Below are positions 37,431-49,614 of a DNA stretch of 64,000 bases, in pieces; the stretch's first letter is position 1, and each line of letters begins with the position of its first letter. A program made the translations under genes and the position numbers. Origin of the DNA: Unio delphinus (taxonomy: Eukaryota; Mollusca; Bivalvia; Unionida; Unionidae). The DNA lies in contig JAQISU010000210.1 in assembly GCA_029339505.1 (NCBI GenBank), positions 17,813,501 to 17,877,500 of the forward strand, read 5' to 3'. The notes beneath the pieces are model-generated. The model made no database searches, was not told the origin of the DNA, and saw nothing but the letters and a program-made list of their open reading frames with translations.

Positions 37431-40153
37431 ATATGCTCTGTTTGATAAATCGACAGTGTAATAATTATCCTAATATACAGGTTACATGGCTTTTAGAACA
37501 TAGTTTTATGTGACGATTTAAATCATCGCCATAAACTTCCTGGAAAATATCTAAGAATCAATTTTCTTTAAAGACTATACAACAAAATTGATATAATCAG
37601 AAATACGATAACTTTCCTAAACCATAAAAATATACACCCAATGTAATTACTGTTTGGATATCAAACTAAAAACCAGTCGATGCAATTAGTCTGCAAACTA
37701 TAACATCAAACGTATTTGACTAATTCTGACCAAAGATAAATCCCTCCCTATCCCAGAAAAGACATATTTTGTATGAAAATGATGTTAGCAATTATTTGTA
37801 CTAAAAGCGCGATATCTACAAACCACATAATATAGCAGCATGATAGATTTTGAAATGATTCCAAGATATTACACTCTTAGGACTCTCTGGGTCATATAAG
37901 ACATTCCCAGATAAATACAGATAAATACATTTTAAAAACAGGGTTGCACGGCATTACTAACACCCTTTGGCCTACTCGAAGAACTGGCACAAACTCGGCA
38001 ACATAACATGCTTTAATCATAACTTACCCAAAACTTGATAGCTCCTTATTTCAAATAAATAATAAGAGTATCAGGTCGGTGTTTTCAAACCAAACCGGTC
38101 ATCAATGAATGCAGATTATGATACATTAACATGCATCTATTTTTTCCTATGAAGGGTTGCATTTTGGTGATATCTGAAAATAATGTACATGTTTCAAATA
38201 AAAAATTAATAAAACCATTTCTCAAAAACATCTAGGGGATCAGACGAAAATCTACTATCCATATTTGATTCAAAAATGATTCTGCCGAACAAAGTAATCG
38301 TGAATAATAATGCAATAATCAAGGTTTTATTTGCTTCTTTGGAGTTTCATGGCATAATATATAAAAAAGGGCTATATTTTATGGTGCCTATGGAGTAAAT
38401 TGTGATGCTCTGAAATACATCATTAAAGCAATCTTACCTGATCTGGGCAGTACCGAAATCCGGTCCCTTTTGCTTGCAAGCCTAAATCACGTGTAACCAC
38501 TGAGACAACCTGACTGCACAATGTAATGGTTATCAATTGTCCTCAAGTAAACAGTGAAGAAGAAAATTCAAGCTAAAAACAGAAAACTACAAATGTATGG
38601 AAAAATGAAAAACTAAGTACAACGGTAATATTTCGTAAATACATATGATATACAGACACAGACGCACAGATATACAACAGATGCAAGAGGAATATAATAT
38701 GTAGTGCCCTATTTGAGCAATATGTGCTTGAAAATTTTCATAGATTTAATTATATACCTCAGTTATTAGAACTTGTATGAAACATGCAGATGCAGATTCA
38801 GATTTCAGTACAGAGATAGAACAGAGAAAGGAACTGCGAGCACGAAGGACAAGCATATACACAGGAGGTTTCCATGCAACAGGATAAATGATTAACACTG
38901 TATTTTGACGAATTTTCAATAACAAGAACTCCAAAGATCTGATAACTGTTTCCAATTACGCTTTGATCCTGAAATTGTCTTTAGTGAATATCTTTAAGAA
39001 ACGCAGTCCATATTTTCAAAATGTTTATTCTTGATGTAACGTTTTGATATTAAATCATTATGTAAAGGTATAACTGTATGACAATCTTAGAACTTTGAGA
39101 AATAAGCAATGTTAACAAAATTAAGAAATCAATGCTTATGTGACATTACATTAATCATTTTCGGTTTAGTTCAGTGAATATAAATAGCCACTACCATGTC
39201 CAAAGATTTGGTGATGGTGATACCAATACACTAATGTGTATAACGTGGTGGGCAGCTGTGTTTGAGAATCTCACCGAGCAACATGACGACCAACGCATGT
39301 CCGTCTTCCTCTTGGGAGGATTAAAACCCCAACTCTACCAGCCGAATGACTTGAACGTTAATCACTAAGGAACATATAGTTCTTTCTCCATAAAATCGCA
39401 ATTTTCAGTATTACAATTTTAAAATTGTGAACTGCATATTATATAATATTATAGTATTGATGTTCCTGCATACTTTGATTCCGAATTACTGACCGGAGAT
39501 GGCATAAAGAAGAATTAACAGGATTTAAATAATATATAGAATATATTTTCTATTTAACACATATAGCAAGTATCGATATACATGTATATAAATGGCTAGT
39601 CCAACTTTCATAACACATTTCGCCAAATTGGATCGGGAACCAAGAAAACTGAATGAAAGGTTTCACGCATATATTATGCATGGCTTTTACGATGGACCGG
39701 AGTTTCTTGCAATTCGTTTTAACTTGTATATTTTTACTCTTATTTAACTCTCAGTCGTGCACATTTGTACAAGATATACGCTGGAAAATATCAGCAAATA
39801 TTTTAGTTTATTTAAATGTGGTTAGAAGCATACTTAAGAACAGTCTACATTGTAATGAAAACATAATGCCAGTTTTTCCTTCAATTAACCGCATTTGAGG
39901 TAAATCCGACAAGTTAAGCTAGAGCCAATAGGAAATAAAAATAAATTTTGTAAGTACTTGTACATGGCACAAGTCACTAGGCTGAAAACACAAGTTTTCA
40001 TACTCATATTTAGTGTTTCTCGATGTATCATAAGCGTGCATGCTGGCAGTAGTGTAAATAACATTAGATAAAACAATCAGATACGTTTTCTTTGACTCAG
40101 AGGTAAATTATCAAATATTTCTCATTCTTTTCTCGTTTAGTCAGTACCTTTTT

Positions 40154-40156
<3 letters not shown>

Positions 40157-40206
<50 letters not shown>
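40157..40206. repeat. (CT)n microsatellite
   Basis: About 25 CT units. Confidence 0.98.
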
Positions 40207-40209
<3 letters not shown>

Positions 40210-41539
40210 CCTCGACCTTGGCCTCCAGGGTTCGTTACTTCTGTCTGTCGTTCTTCCTTCTTGCTAGCTTCATTTCTTTCTGGTCGTACGTTCTTTTCTT
40301 GGCCTGTTGCTAAGGACCCGATGATAACAGCCGTCATTTTTTCTCAAATCAATCAATGACCACAAATGTGCAACATTAAATTCACAAGTCACTTCTCTAA
40401 GTGAAAGGCAGAACATTAATAGCGTTACATGCAAGAGGTCTCTTTAGTGAACGAATGAAACAAACTAAAATAATGTTTTTCTAATAAATGCATGACCACC
40501 AATATCACAACTTCACTTTAAATCACAACTTCACAATTGCCTGTCTAGCTCACAAATGCATTGTTTCTCCTTAATACATTTCCCTAACGTTGCACCGGTA
40601 CTTAACTGCCATAAAATACAAATCACAAATCTAACACCCTATAACGGGAACTATTTTTTTCCTACGCTTCATTAGGAACTTTAAACAGGTAGGAGACATT
40701 TAGTGACCGTTGAATCTGGCTTATCTGTACCCAAGAGAAGACCCATTAAATATGAACAGACAAAGCAGACTTGTTTTATTGAACGCTAACCTTGAAGCTC
40801 TTAATAATATGGTCATTCTCTTTTGAAACCAAAAACTTGCACTCCATGTATTACTTAAGTGAATACTAACGCTCAAAATTGTGGGATAAATTGAGATCGA
40901 AAGGACGGGGTTATGAAGCCGGTCTACTTGCATATAATCAGAAAGAAAAATTTAATACAATATTGATAATCATTAATATACATTTATTTGAATGAAAATT
41001 ATAAACTTAAAGTACATTACACTTTCTCTAAGTTATTAGTGCTTTATTACCTGCCACGATAAAGGTATTTTGCAGAAAACCAATTATATTTATATAATTA
41101 TACTTCATATATACATGAAATGTTACTCAGATACACTAACATTATTTGTATTTGATAAGTCGCAGTAATGAACTCCTATTTGTAAATTTAATTAGAACCT
41201 AAGCAATTATAGTGTGGATAGATGGTAATAAGATACTTTTTCCAAGCCACCCTGAGTAATCGCTGACGCCGCAGAGGTGGTCCAATCAGCAATCTTGCTC
41301 ATCGTGAAAGGAGACTAAGAGACGAAACTTCTTTGCACTGGAGTTCGTCTTGCAATACTGCTCAAGCAGATAAATGTTGGGCCTTTTAACAGTGTTTGGT
41401 TCAATAAACGTATACAGATGCATTTTGCTCTTCTCGGAAAATGATATTTGTTTTGTGTTCCTGTTCTTGGATAACTAAGCTTACTCGACTAAATAGCCAG
41501 GGCTGTGCTGATGTAGAGTTAAGACATATACATGTATAC

Positions 41540-41835
41540 TTCTTCCAATACGTTTTCTGCAATGACTATTTCTTGTGCATTCAGATTAGACCAGGTATTA
41601 CGCAAAAAATTACACATCTGCATTTATGTTTTTAATTTATTTTATAATAGCAAGACGTTTTTTTACGTAGCAAGTCTTTCTTCCAATAGGAGTTTTATAT
41701 AATAACTATTTATGTATATTCATATAAAACTAGGAATTGTGCAATAAACTGCACCTCTGCATCTATGCTTTTAGTTAGTTCATAATAGCAAGACGTTTAC
41801 AAATGTACCAAGAGCAGTCCTTTTTCCCAAAAGGA
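41540..41835. repeat. ~150-bp tandem duplication
   Basis: Two diverged copies run from 'cttccaata' through 'cacctctgcatctatgcttt' to 'cataatagcaagacgttt'. Confidence 0.75.
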
Positions 41836-42206
41836 GTTAAATGTTTTCGCTAACTTTTGACAAGATATTATCATTAATATTAATATTTATAAAACGTTTT
41901 CATTGTAACAAAATGACTCGTTATCGAGAACACGATTTTGTATTTTCAATCAGTGATTAAAAATAGATTATAGCCACATGCTATACGTTCTTGTGTGAGC
42001 AGAAAACAAAGTAAACTATGGTTGCAAATGTTGCCTGTTCATTTGTCAGATAAAGTGACTGAAAATTTGTAACCGCTTACAACAAATAAGCTGCATTGTT
42101 TTACCGTTATTTTTTTTTGGCTTATAAATTCGAGTCCGACTGCAAACAGCATAGTCTTTGACTCACTGGTGCTACATATAAATACGAATCGCTCTTCATT
42201 TATCAA

Positions 42207-42298
42207 ATGTATGTATGTATGTATGTATGTATGTATGTATGTATGTGTGTGTGTGTGTGTGTGTGTGTGCGTGCGTGCGTGTATGTATGTATGTATGT
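42207..42298. repeat. (GTAT)n-(GT)n-(GTAT)n microsatellite
   Basis: Tetranucleotide, then dinucleotide, then tetranucleotide repeats. Confidence 0.98.
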
Positions 42299-42500
42299 CT
42301 TGAACCATTTGCCTCAAAGAAAAGCATAGCCAGAAAATTTATTTGTACAACATAAAAAATCCGCAGTAACCAAATACCGAGCGAAACAAGACAAAAAAAT
42401 GAAATAAGAATGCCACAATAATGATACAATTGTAATCATATAAAATAATATCCAATTTAGCACAAAGTCGTATAGGGAGCAAACTGGAATCACACACACA

Positions 42501-42504
<4 letters not shown>

Positions 42505-42544
<40 letters not shown>
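42505..42544. repeat. (TA)n microsatellite
   Basis: About 20 units, about 180 bp downstream of the stop codon of the minus-strand GTPase-Hog gene, possibly in its 3' UTR. Confidence 0.98.
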
Positions 42545-42547
<3 letters not shown>

Positions 42548-42721
42548 GATTGTCTGTGTTTGTGTGTTTGTTTATTTCACGCAATGCATGAACAGGATGA
42601 GTTACAGAAAATAGCATCCGTGTTCATGATAGCAATATATTCCTGTAAGATTTCAACCTGATTGATAAGTGATAATAATGGCATGTTTCCTTGAAGGAGT
42701 TGGCGATAAAACTAAACATGT

Positions 42722-44092
42722 TTAACTATTAGACAAGACGTTTTCCATCAAAAATTGGACCCATATGGGCATTCCATCGTTCCCTTCAGCATTGATTCGG
42801 CCTGAAAGTGACGGTGATAATCGGTATAGTTGTCGCAATGGCCATAACATGGGATGGGAATATTTTGGAGGGACTAGGTCGACGTAACAAGACGCAAGGA
42901 CGTTGTTGACGATAATATTTCCCGACATCGTAATTGGTGCGTAGATGCCTACTTCAGTTGATGTGGAAATCTTCGTGACAGGCTCTTGTAGGAGAGACGA
43001 ATTTTCTTTATTGAGAACAAGGATACTGTCACCTATTTTGACCTCTCTCGCAGCAATAGTTTTTAAGTTACCATTTCTGACAATATGTATATGGTGTTGC
43101 GGAGTAAGCTTTAGACTTTGTTTAAATGACCGGATATTAATATATTCGTTTGAGACGTTGGGGTTCAAATGAGCAAAGAAGTAAACTTCGCTATAATCGA
43201 GTGTCCCAGACGCTACATTTGAGAGAACCTTGTGTCCGATACGGAGATTGGCAATAGTAATTGTTCTGCCGTCGTCAAGTGTTACCAAGCCATCCGGCGG
43301 GAAGCAATCATTGTTTCTCTTCTTTAGTTCCTCTGCAAGGCGAATGGCAACGATTCGCTCTATTTCTTGTTGCCGTTTGTTTTCTTGCATAGAGTTTACC
43401 CATCTTTTCTCCGCTTCCAGTTCCTGCTGTGCCATGACAAACAAATCATTGCTGTACCTTTCACCATCATTTGTGATGACTATACTGTCTATTAATGTAA
43501 TTATATGTATAACTTGGTCTCTAAGTACAACAGGATCTTCTTGCGTATTGTCAATAAGAGCGCAGCGCTTCCCCACTTCACCTAACAGTGTTTTTATTTC
43601 TCCTTTCTCGGATAGGATATACTCCTGAAAAGTCTTTTTGCCGTGTTTCATAAAATTGTCCCCGTGTGTGAAGACAAATATTCCATATTTTTTTAGGGCA
43701 TCACGTCCGAAGAGCTTTTTTAGCAGTTCAATCGCCTTTTTCTCTTCTTCGGTTATCCTGACATCAATGCGAAGGACAATAACAAAAGCATCGAATCCCT
43801 CAGGCAGTAATGTAATAGAAGTTCCTATTTCTTTTAATGCTTCATCTTGGTGCTTTGTGTCCATCGTTCCAGGAGTATCCACCAAACAAATTTCTCTTCC
43901 CCCTATGCTACCACATTTCTTTTGACACTCTGTCGTTACAGAGCAAGTTGACATTTCTGACTTGAATAAGTCTTTTTCACCAAAAATGCTATTTGCAGTT
44001 GCACTCTTTCCATGACCTGTTTTTCCCAGTAGAACAATATTTAGAGGTTTTCCACTCGGGAAGTTTCCGACAAGCGATCTTGAAGGGCATGC
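42722..44092 (-). CDS. AIG1/GIMAP GTPase-Hedgehog-type Hint (Hog) fusion, exon 2
   Basis: The acceptor 'ttatttattttcag' opens a phase-0 exon of 456 codons to a TAA. Numbered on the 490-residue joined protein, G1 is GKTGHGKS (57-64), G3 DTPG (106-109), the AIG1 box with LPEGFDAFVIVL lies at about 130-142, G4 is THGD (176-179) and G5 CALIDN (211-216). A charged helix follows (~255-293). Cys297 (N-N-D-C-F-P-P) then starts a Hint domain: L-R-I-G-H-K-V-L, Y-S-E-V-Y-F-F-A-H-L, L-T-P-Q-H-H (T364, H367), I-G-D-S-I-L-V-L, Y-A-P-I-T-M-S-G and L-A-S-C-Y (Cys436), all in Hedgehog order. Hedgehog Hint domains cut before this Cys and can attach sterol to the released N-part. The tail S-H-P-M-L-W-P-L-R...W-V-Q-F-L-M resembles the Hedgehog C-terminal sterol-recognition segment. 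All motifs are intact. Confidence 0.95.
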   Translation of the reverse strand, partial: ACPSRSLVGNFPSGKPLNIVLLGKTGHGKSATANSIFGEKDLFKSEMSTCSVTTECQKKCGSIGGREICLVDTPGTMDTKHQDEALKEIGTSITLLPEGFDAFVIVLRIDVRITEEEKKAIELLKKLFGRDALKKYGIFVFTHGDNFMKHGKKTFQEYILSEKGEIKTLLGEVGKRCALIDNTQEDPVVLRDQVIHIITLIDSIVITNDGERYSNDLFVMAQQELEAEKRWVNSMQENKRQQEIERIVAIRLAEELKKRNNDCFPPDGLVTLDDGRTITIANLRIGHKVLSNVASGTLDYSEVYFFAHLNPNVSNEYINIRSFKQSLKLTPQHHIHIVRNGNLKTIAAREVKIGDSILVLNKENSSLLQEPVTKISTSTEVGIYAPITMSGNIIVNNVLASCYVDLVPPKYSHPMLWPLRQLYRLSPSLSGRINAEGNDGMPIWVQFLMENVLSNS

Positions 44093-46801
44093 CTGAAAAT
44101 AAATAAAAGAGACTGCAATTTGCTTTGGAAACAAGTTTGTAATTCTGACATTCTAAAAGCAACACATACTGTCGAACATTGAGAAAAAATATCATGCTCG
44201 CGTTGATATTGGTGGTGTTGCTGTCTTGATACTCCACCTACTCGCTTTTGGTTGAAGTTCAACTAAGTCTGATAACATATTGTTGTTCGCATCGATGTTA
44301 AATAAGCTCTTTCCACACTAATTGCATGTGTGAGAGACTTTTTATCCTCGAAGAGCCTTTATTCTCGAAGGATGTTGTGTCTGTTGTTGATTTTCCTTAG
44401 AATCAACTTTTTTTATAATATTTCAATAGCAACAATTTATAAATGCTATGCAAAGCTTACGCTTTTTTTCGTTCCACATGACTTAAGTCACTCTGCAATT
44501 TTGCAGATATAATACAAATTTATTCTTTACAAGTACAAACACTTCATGTACGTGAAAGAAACAGACCGTAAACGAAAAGGCAATACATACATAATTTGTT
44601 ATAAAAAGAACAGAATAATATTGTAAAGGTTACACTGTGAAATAAATATAGGGTTCCAAAAAATAAACATATATTTGTAACAGGCTGATGATAGTACGTA
44701 AGTATATATACATACATATTTCCAAGACAACATATATGTATTCTTCATAGCCTAAATATTTACATGCCATTAGAGACCATATAGGTATATACATGCAATA
44801 CATATTAATGGTTTTAACATTAGATTTTTTCAGTTTACTCCAATATTGCCGTGCCCATGTTGCACAAAATAGTAAGATTAGTTTCCTTTTAACAACATTG
44901 TCATTTAGATGTTAAATTTCCGGTATGCGCCAAGCATTAACTTGTGTTAATTTTCCATAGAAACCATTTGAGGTCAGCAGCCTTAAGAATATACACAATG
45001 CATATAGTATGCTCTCCCAGGCACAAACGTCTAGGCCTTTCAGCCGCAATCCTGTATTCGTGTTAAAGGCTATATTGGACCGCACATGTTCAGTCTAAGG
45101 CATAATTCTATTACGCGTTAGATGACGGAGAGTCCACCATGCTAAATAAACACTGATGCCATATGTTGGCACAATATAAAATGTTATCCAGAAAGCATTG
45201 TGTCCTTTTTGAACCAATATTGTGAAACTATACTACTACTCGTTACTATATTGGAAACGTTGCAATGTTTGCTTTTAGGTAACATTTCACTCGGAGTACG
45301 AATACAAATTAACTACAACACACATTTGTAAGTTAAACTGACCAGCAAGTGCACTACCTCCTGAGTACAGAGAAGCATACTATTGTAGAGAAATGATGAA
45401 CCGAATTCCCCAGTTGTATAAAGCAATAATAGGTAGCCCTTTAATAATATAAACACATCTATGACGGTAATACTGAAATTCATTATTACATATTTCTAAC
45501 CCCTTATGGTTGGACAGAGGATTAACATCAATTGATTGTCCATGTTGAACACAGACTTCACTACGGTATTAAACCTATCGACTAATGTTAAATTCAATAT
45601 TGATTTCATACATTACCATTTCAAAATGTTTGATAGGGTTCTTGTTAATTCTCATTATAACACATATTATGTCATTGTGTTAAAACTCTGAATTGGTTTA
45701 ACATGCACTTCCCCATTTACAACCCACATGTTCCATTCTGACCCCAAATCAAACAATAAGGTTAATATATGGTCTTTTAGATGATATTGTTTCTCATATT
45801 GCTCGAGAGGATCGTGCCTTACACGATCATCTCAATATACAGCTTTCAATCTAGGTAAAAGTCACCTCATTTGGTTTTAATGCTTCGGACTAGCAGATAT
45901 AAACCAGATATCAAGTTTGGTAATAATAACACAAGCAGGTCCCAATAAATGATCTTTCAATGCGCACTTTAAAAAAGCCATTGAACCATAAATATGGATG
46001 CATTAAGCCTGGGTTTGTAATAATGGCATTGTTCTTATAAAGATACATTCCAGAATCAATTTGAATGATCCTAGATCAAATAACTTGCGTACAATTAATG
46101 CAAAAATATTTCAAAATCCATTAGTATTGATAAAGAAAGAATTGCAGTAGTTATGTCCTTTTAAAATTTAGTAAGTTCAACATGAATTGCGGTTGAAAAT
46201 TGAACTTAAAGCACAAATTTGACTAACTTTAGGTGAAGAGTAAAATTTGAGTCATATACGTATCCTTGAGGGATTTGGATTTAGTACTAATGTTGACGCA
46301 TATGTGTTTAAATTCAAATTTGAATCAAGATGCAATCTCTCACAAAGTGTCTTAATTACAGGGACAATACCATGTAAGAAGAAAACACACATCTAAACCA
46401 AACTCAAATAATCATTAATGAGGAATGATTTTATGCTTGATGTTTTAAGGCGCGGTATCATTGGTTGGTTATTTAATGCCTTGATACACTACGCCATTTC
46501 CGTCTCTAATGTGTATTTACGATACTTTATTCACGTGATACCTCCAGTATTGATCGCCTCTTAAGACATATCAGGAGACACATCGTGCCGATTGTGCGAG
46601 TTCGAGCATGACGGTGGACTGTGCAAATAATACATAAATTTGCTGCAATAGTGTTCCTGTATGTACAACATAGGACTTTAACGCACTTCAACGTATGTAT
46701 GCTTGCGTGCGTTTGTGTTTGTGTGTGTGAATATATGTGAAGGGTAGCAGGTTTATATAAAATACGATTAACTATTCATAGAAGAATATTTAAATACATA
46801 C
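44093..46801 (-). other. Intron of the GTPase-Hog gene
   Basis: 2,709 bp with donor gtatgt (46801) and acceptor ttttcag (44093-44095), phase 0. It is AT-rich, and I recognise no nested gene or transposon in it. Confidence 0.85.
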
Positions 46802-46903
46802 CAATGCTGTCGATGTGCCACATTCCTGGTTATAGTGCATTTCCCCTTTTCCTCTTACAGTATGTGCCATGACAAACAGGATAGCAACGACGATATAAAA
46901 CAT
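46802..46903 (-). CDS. Signal-peptide exon of the GTPase-Hog gene
   Basis: The ATG at 46903 is the first Met after an in-frame upstream TAA. It opens MFYIVVAILFVMAHTVRG, a hydrophobic core with a plausible cleavage region, followed by about 16 polar residues including a Cys. The donor 'GCATTG|gtatgt' ends in phase 0, matching the acceptor of exon 2. The exon implies entry to the secretory pathway, which Hedgehog-type Hint proteins require but which is unusual for an AIG1 GTPase, normally cytosolic or anchored to the cytosolic face of membranes. An N-terminal signal anchor is the alternative. The joining of the two exons is inferred from splice signals and phase. Confidence 0.8.
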
Positions 46904-47395
46904 GTTTGTGTAGATTTTGAAAGACCTTTCAGAACCAAAATCTTGCTTATAGCAATGTATGGTCGATAAGTGACTGTGGAAGAGAACTTATGCTAGGCTC
47001 ACCCCGACGTCATCTGGAAATCGAAACTGAAAGTAATGTTACACAGAAAATTGTCAGGTTGATAAAAAATAAAGTATTAATAGCTGTCTGATTCGACCAT
47101 AGTTCTTTTGAAAGCATATCTTTAACACATAATTAACTAGACAATAATAAGGTAATATCGAGATATAATTTTCGCTTACATAAATTTACATAAAGTAACA
47201 TATGTTGTTATGGGTCATCAGTTTCGCGGTCAATACAAACATTTTCCTGTATCAGAAATAAAATGAGATAAACTAGCTGAATAAAGCTGAAATGTTTATT
47301 TCCCGTAGAATTAGCTATGTAGAGCTTTCCAAACATAGACGTGTTTTTTTTTTGTTTGTCGTGTATATCTTTTGTGTTTGCCTTTGAAAAAGACT
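46904..47395. promoter_or_regulatory. Probable 5' flank of the GTPase-Hog gene
   Basis: Upstream of the ATG on the minus strand; it should hold the 5' UTR and promoter. I see no clear TATA box or other motif to name. Confidence 0.3.
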
Positions 47396-47396
47396 C

Positions 47397-47471
<75 letters not shown>

Positions 47472-47492
47472 CATACATACATACATACATAC
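47397..47492. repeat. (GATA)n-(CATA)n microsatellite
   Basis: About 18 GATA units followed by five CATA units. Confidence 0.98.
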
Positions 47493-47520
47493 ATGCCTGC
47501 ATAGAGAGAGTGTGATGTGA

Positions 47521-47829
47521 TTTGGATTTTTAACGTAGCTTTAACAATTTTACCGTCATATCGCTACGATGTCTGCAATGTGGCAGTTTATAGTGATGTC
47601 TAGCACAAGGGAATCATGCCGCATACATGTATCATGACGTCCCACCCATTCCCATTATCCTGACACCAGGCCGACCAGTCCTAACACTAACCTCTTAATG
47701 CTGAACGCCAAGCGAGGCAGCTGTTAGTACCATTTTTGTAAGTCTTTGGTATGACTCGGCCGGGGATTGAACCCACGACCTCCTGCATCCGAGGCGGACG
47801 CTCTAACCACTAGGTCACCGGAGCGGCGA
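47521..47829 (-). mobile_element. tRNA-derived SINE (family A), standard head
   Basis: On the minus strand the head reads GTGACCTAGTGGTTAGAGCG (A box) and GGGTTCAATCCCCGGCC (B box). The core and tail match 52064-52386. It lacks the anticodon-region duplication of the 10.3-kb copy. Confidence 0.92.
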
Positions 47830-48273
47830 GACAGAGAAAGAATTGTAAACATACACCATACAGAAAGGAAAGTGATATCACTAGATTCTATAGAAGAATG
47901 TTTGATAATTGTAGACAAAATTAATGTTTTAATACGAATAATGCTATCATACAGGGTAGATCATTTTTTAGTTCGTACTCTATGGAGATTTGAACCCGTG
48001 TCCGCTGACAAACGACACCCATTGCCTTGCCTGCTCGCACGAGCCCAAATTCTCTCACGACTTAGCTAACATCACCAAAAATGATCTTACTCAATAGTTG
48101 GTTTATGCACTCGTGTTTAGCAGACACACCCGAATGACGATACAGTAATTAATTCTACAGAGTCATTCCGGATTCCTCTGAAATAAATCAAAGTATATAT
48201 AATTAAATATAATGAATTATAAATATACACCAGACAGAACGGAAATATTCTCTACCCTGTGTGATATGATTGC

Positions 48274-48412
<139 letters not shown>

Positions 48413-48762
48413 ATACCAGCAAAAACGTGTATTACCAACTATAAAAACACCAGAGAAAGAAAGCGAACCAATTTAAATGTAGATCGATGGTCGACCTTTA
48501 CCTTGATTTAGCACAAAGAAATAACGATCCGAAAGGTAAGGCAAACAAGAAAGACAGTAGCAAAAGCAACAACAGAAACATGAAGAATTTCTTACCTCAG
48601 TAATAGCAACAAGTGGATATGAACAACTAAACAAAATAAAAAAAGATTTCCGTTACGTTCGTATGTACATAGATAAAAGCTTACACTGAATGTGAAGATT
48701 TCACTACAAAAGCTGGATGGATCCGATACAGTAAGTAACCAGTCTATAATGCGGTGTCTTAA

Positions 48763-49231
48763 GGACACACGGTACTAATTCAACTCCAATTGTAAAAATT
48801 TGGAAACACTCTGATATTCAAAATTCAATAACTTAAAATTTCTGGGTGCTGATGATCAGACCTATATTTATCCATGCACAACTAACCTTGGTGTAAGCTT
48901 CTGAATGTAGAAATCCATATGACCCGCGGCATGTTGTTGACATCAATTTGCAGGAAACACATGTTATTGATTCTGCACCAAATGAATCGTGTGCTACTTT
49001 CATTATTGAGTACTAATAGGTGAAGCCTCTGAAATTATTTCAATTGCATCAATATAATTTTGTCTATATTTTGTTTAAGTTACAGATAGGATTAGCTCTC
49101 AAAAATATTTTTACTAAAATTTTAATTCTTATTATTAACCAATTATGGAGCACCAAAGCCGTATATTCTCTATTAATTCTTAATTTTTAGACTGGTTCAC
49201 AGCTCTTCCGTATAATTAGTACCGTGTGTCC
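48763..49231. mobile_element. MITE family B, intact copy (469 bp)
   Basis: The termini are GGACACACGGTACTAATT and its exact inverse, flanked by TTAA on both sides (48759-48762, 49232-49235). There is no coding capacity. The related copy at 33141 has TACA at both ends, so the duplication length is 4 bp. Confidence 0.93.
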
Positions 49232-49509
49232 TTAATACATAGTTTCACAATATATTCTGCATATTGAGATCTTGGAGCGAGCTTAACAAACATATATGCG
49301 CATATATATCTTTCTTATAGTTATGGCCGAATAAAATCTGATTTTGGAGTTTAGTGCAATATTATTTAATATTGTGTTGCTTATTTGTTTTTTGATTATA
49401 CATTTTTGTGAGTAGGAACGCTAACATTTTTGACTGCTGCTTTTATGGTAAATATCCATGACGCTAAGGACCGGTGAATGATATAACGTCAATCAAAAAG
49501 GACAGTTTG

Positions 49510-49614
49510 GAGGCCTATAACAACAATACAAAATGAAAATCAATCGTTGACAAATTGTCCATGAATCACATCATACTATAAACAAAGAAGCCTTTGAATT
49601 CTGCCGAATGGAAT
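49510..49614 (+). repeat. ~105-bp direct repeat, copy 1
   Basis: From 'ggaggcctataacaacaata' to 'ctgccgaatggaat'. Copy 2 at 50712 differs at only two or three positions, so the pair is young. Confidence 0.92.

Larger units (their letters stand above)
37431..42200. other. No gene recognised
   Basis: AT-rich. A tRNA-like SINE scrap may lie on the minus strand near 39300-39375 (A-box-like TTAGTGATTAACGTT). (CT)n occupies 40157-40206, and a duplicated ~150-bp unit lies at 41540-41835. Otherwise nothing was recognised. Confidence 0.5.

Noticed and set aside
43230..43925. Two plus-strand ORFs of 132 and 95 codons
   Set aside because: They are antisense shadows of the GTPase-Hog exon, with no homology of their own.
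44093..44134. ATG at 44134 as the GTPase-Hog start
   Set aside because: It lies in intron sequence just upstream of a strong acceptor, and a phase-matched signal-peptide exon exists.
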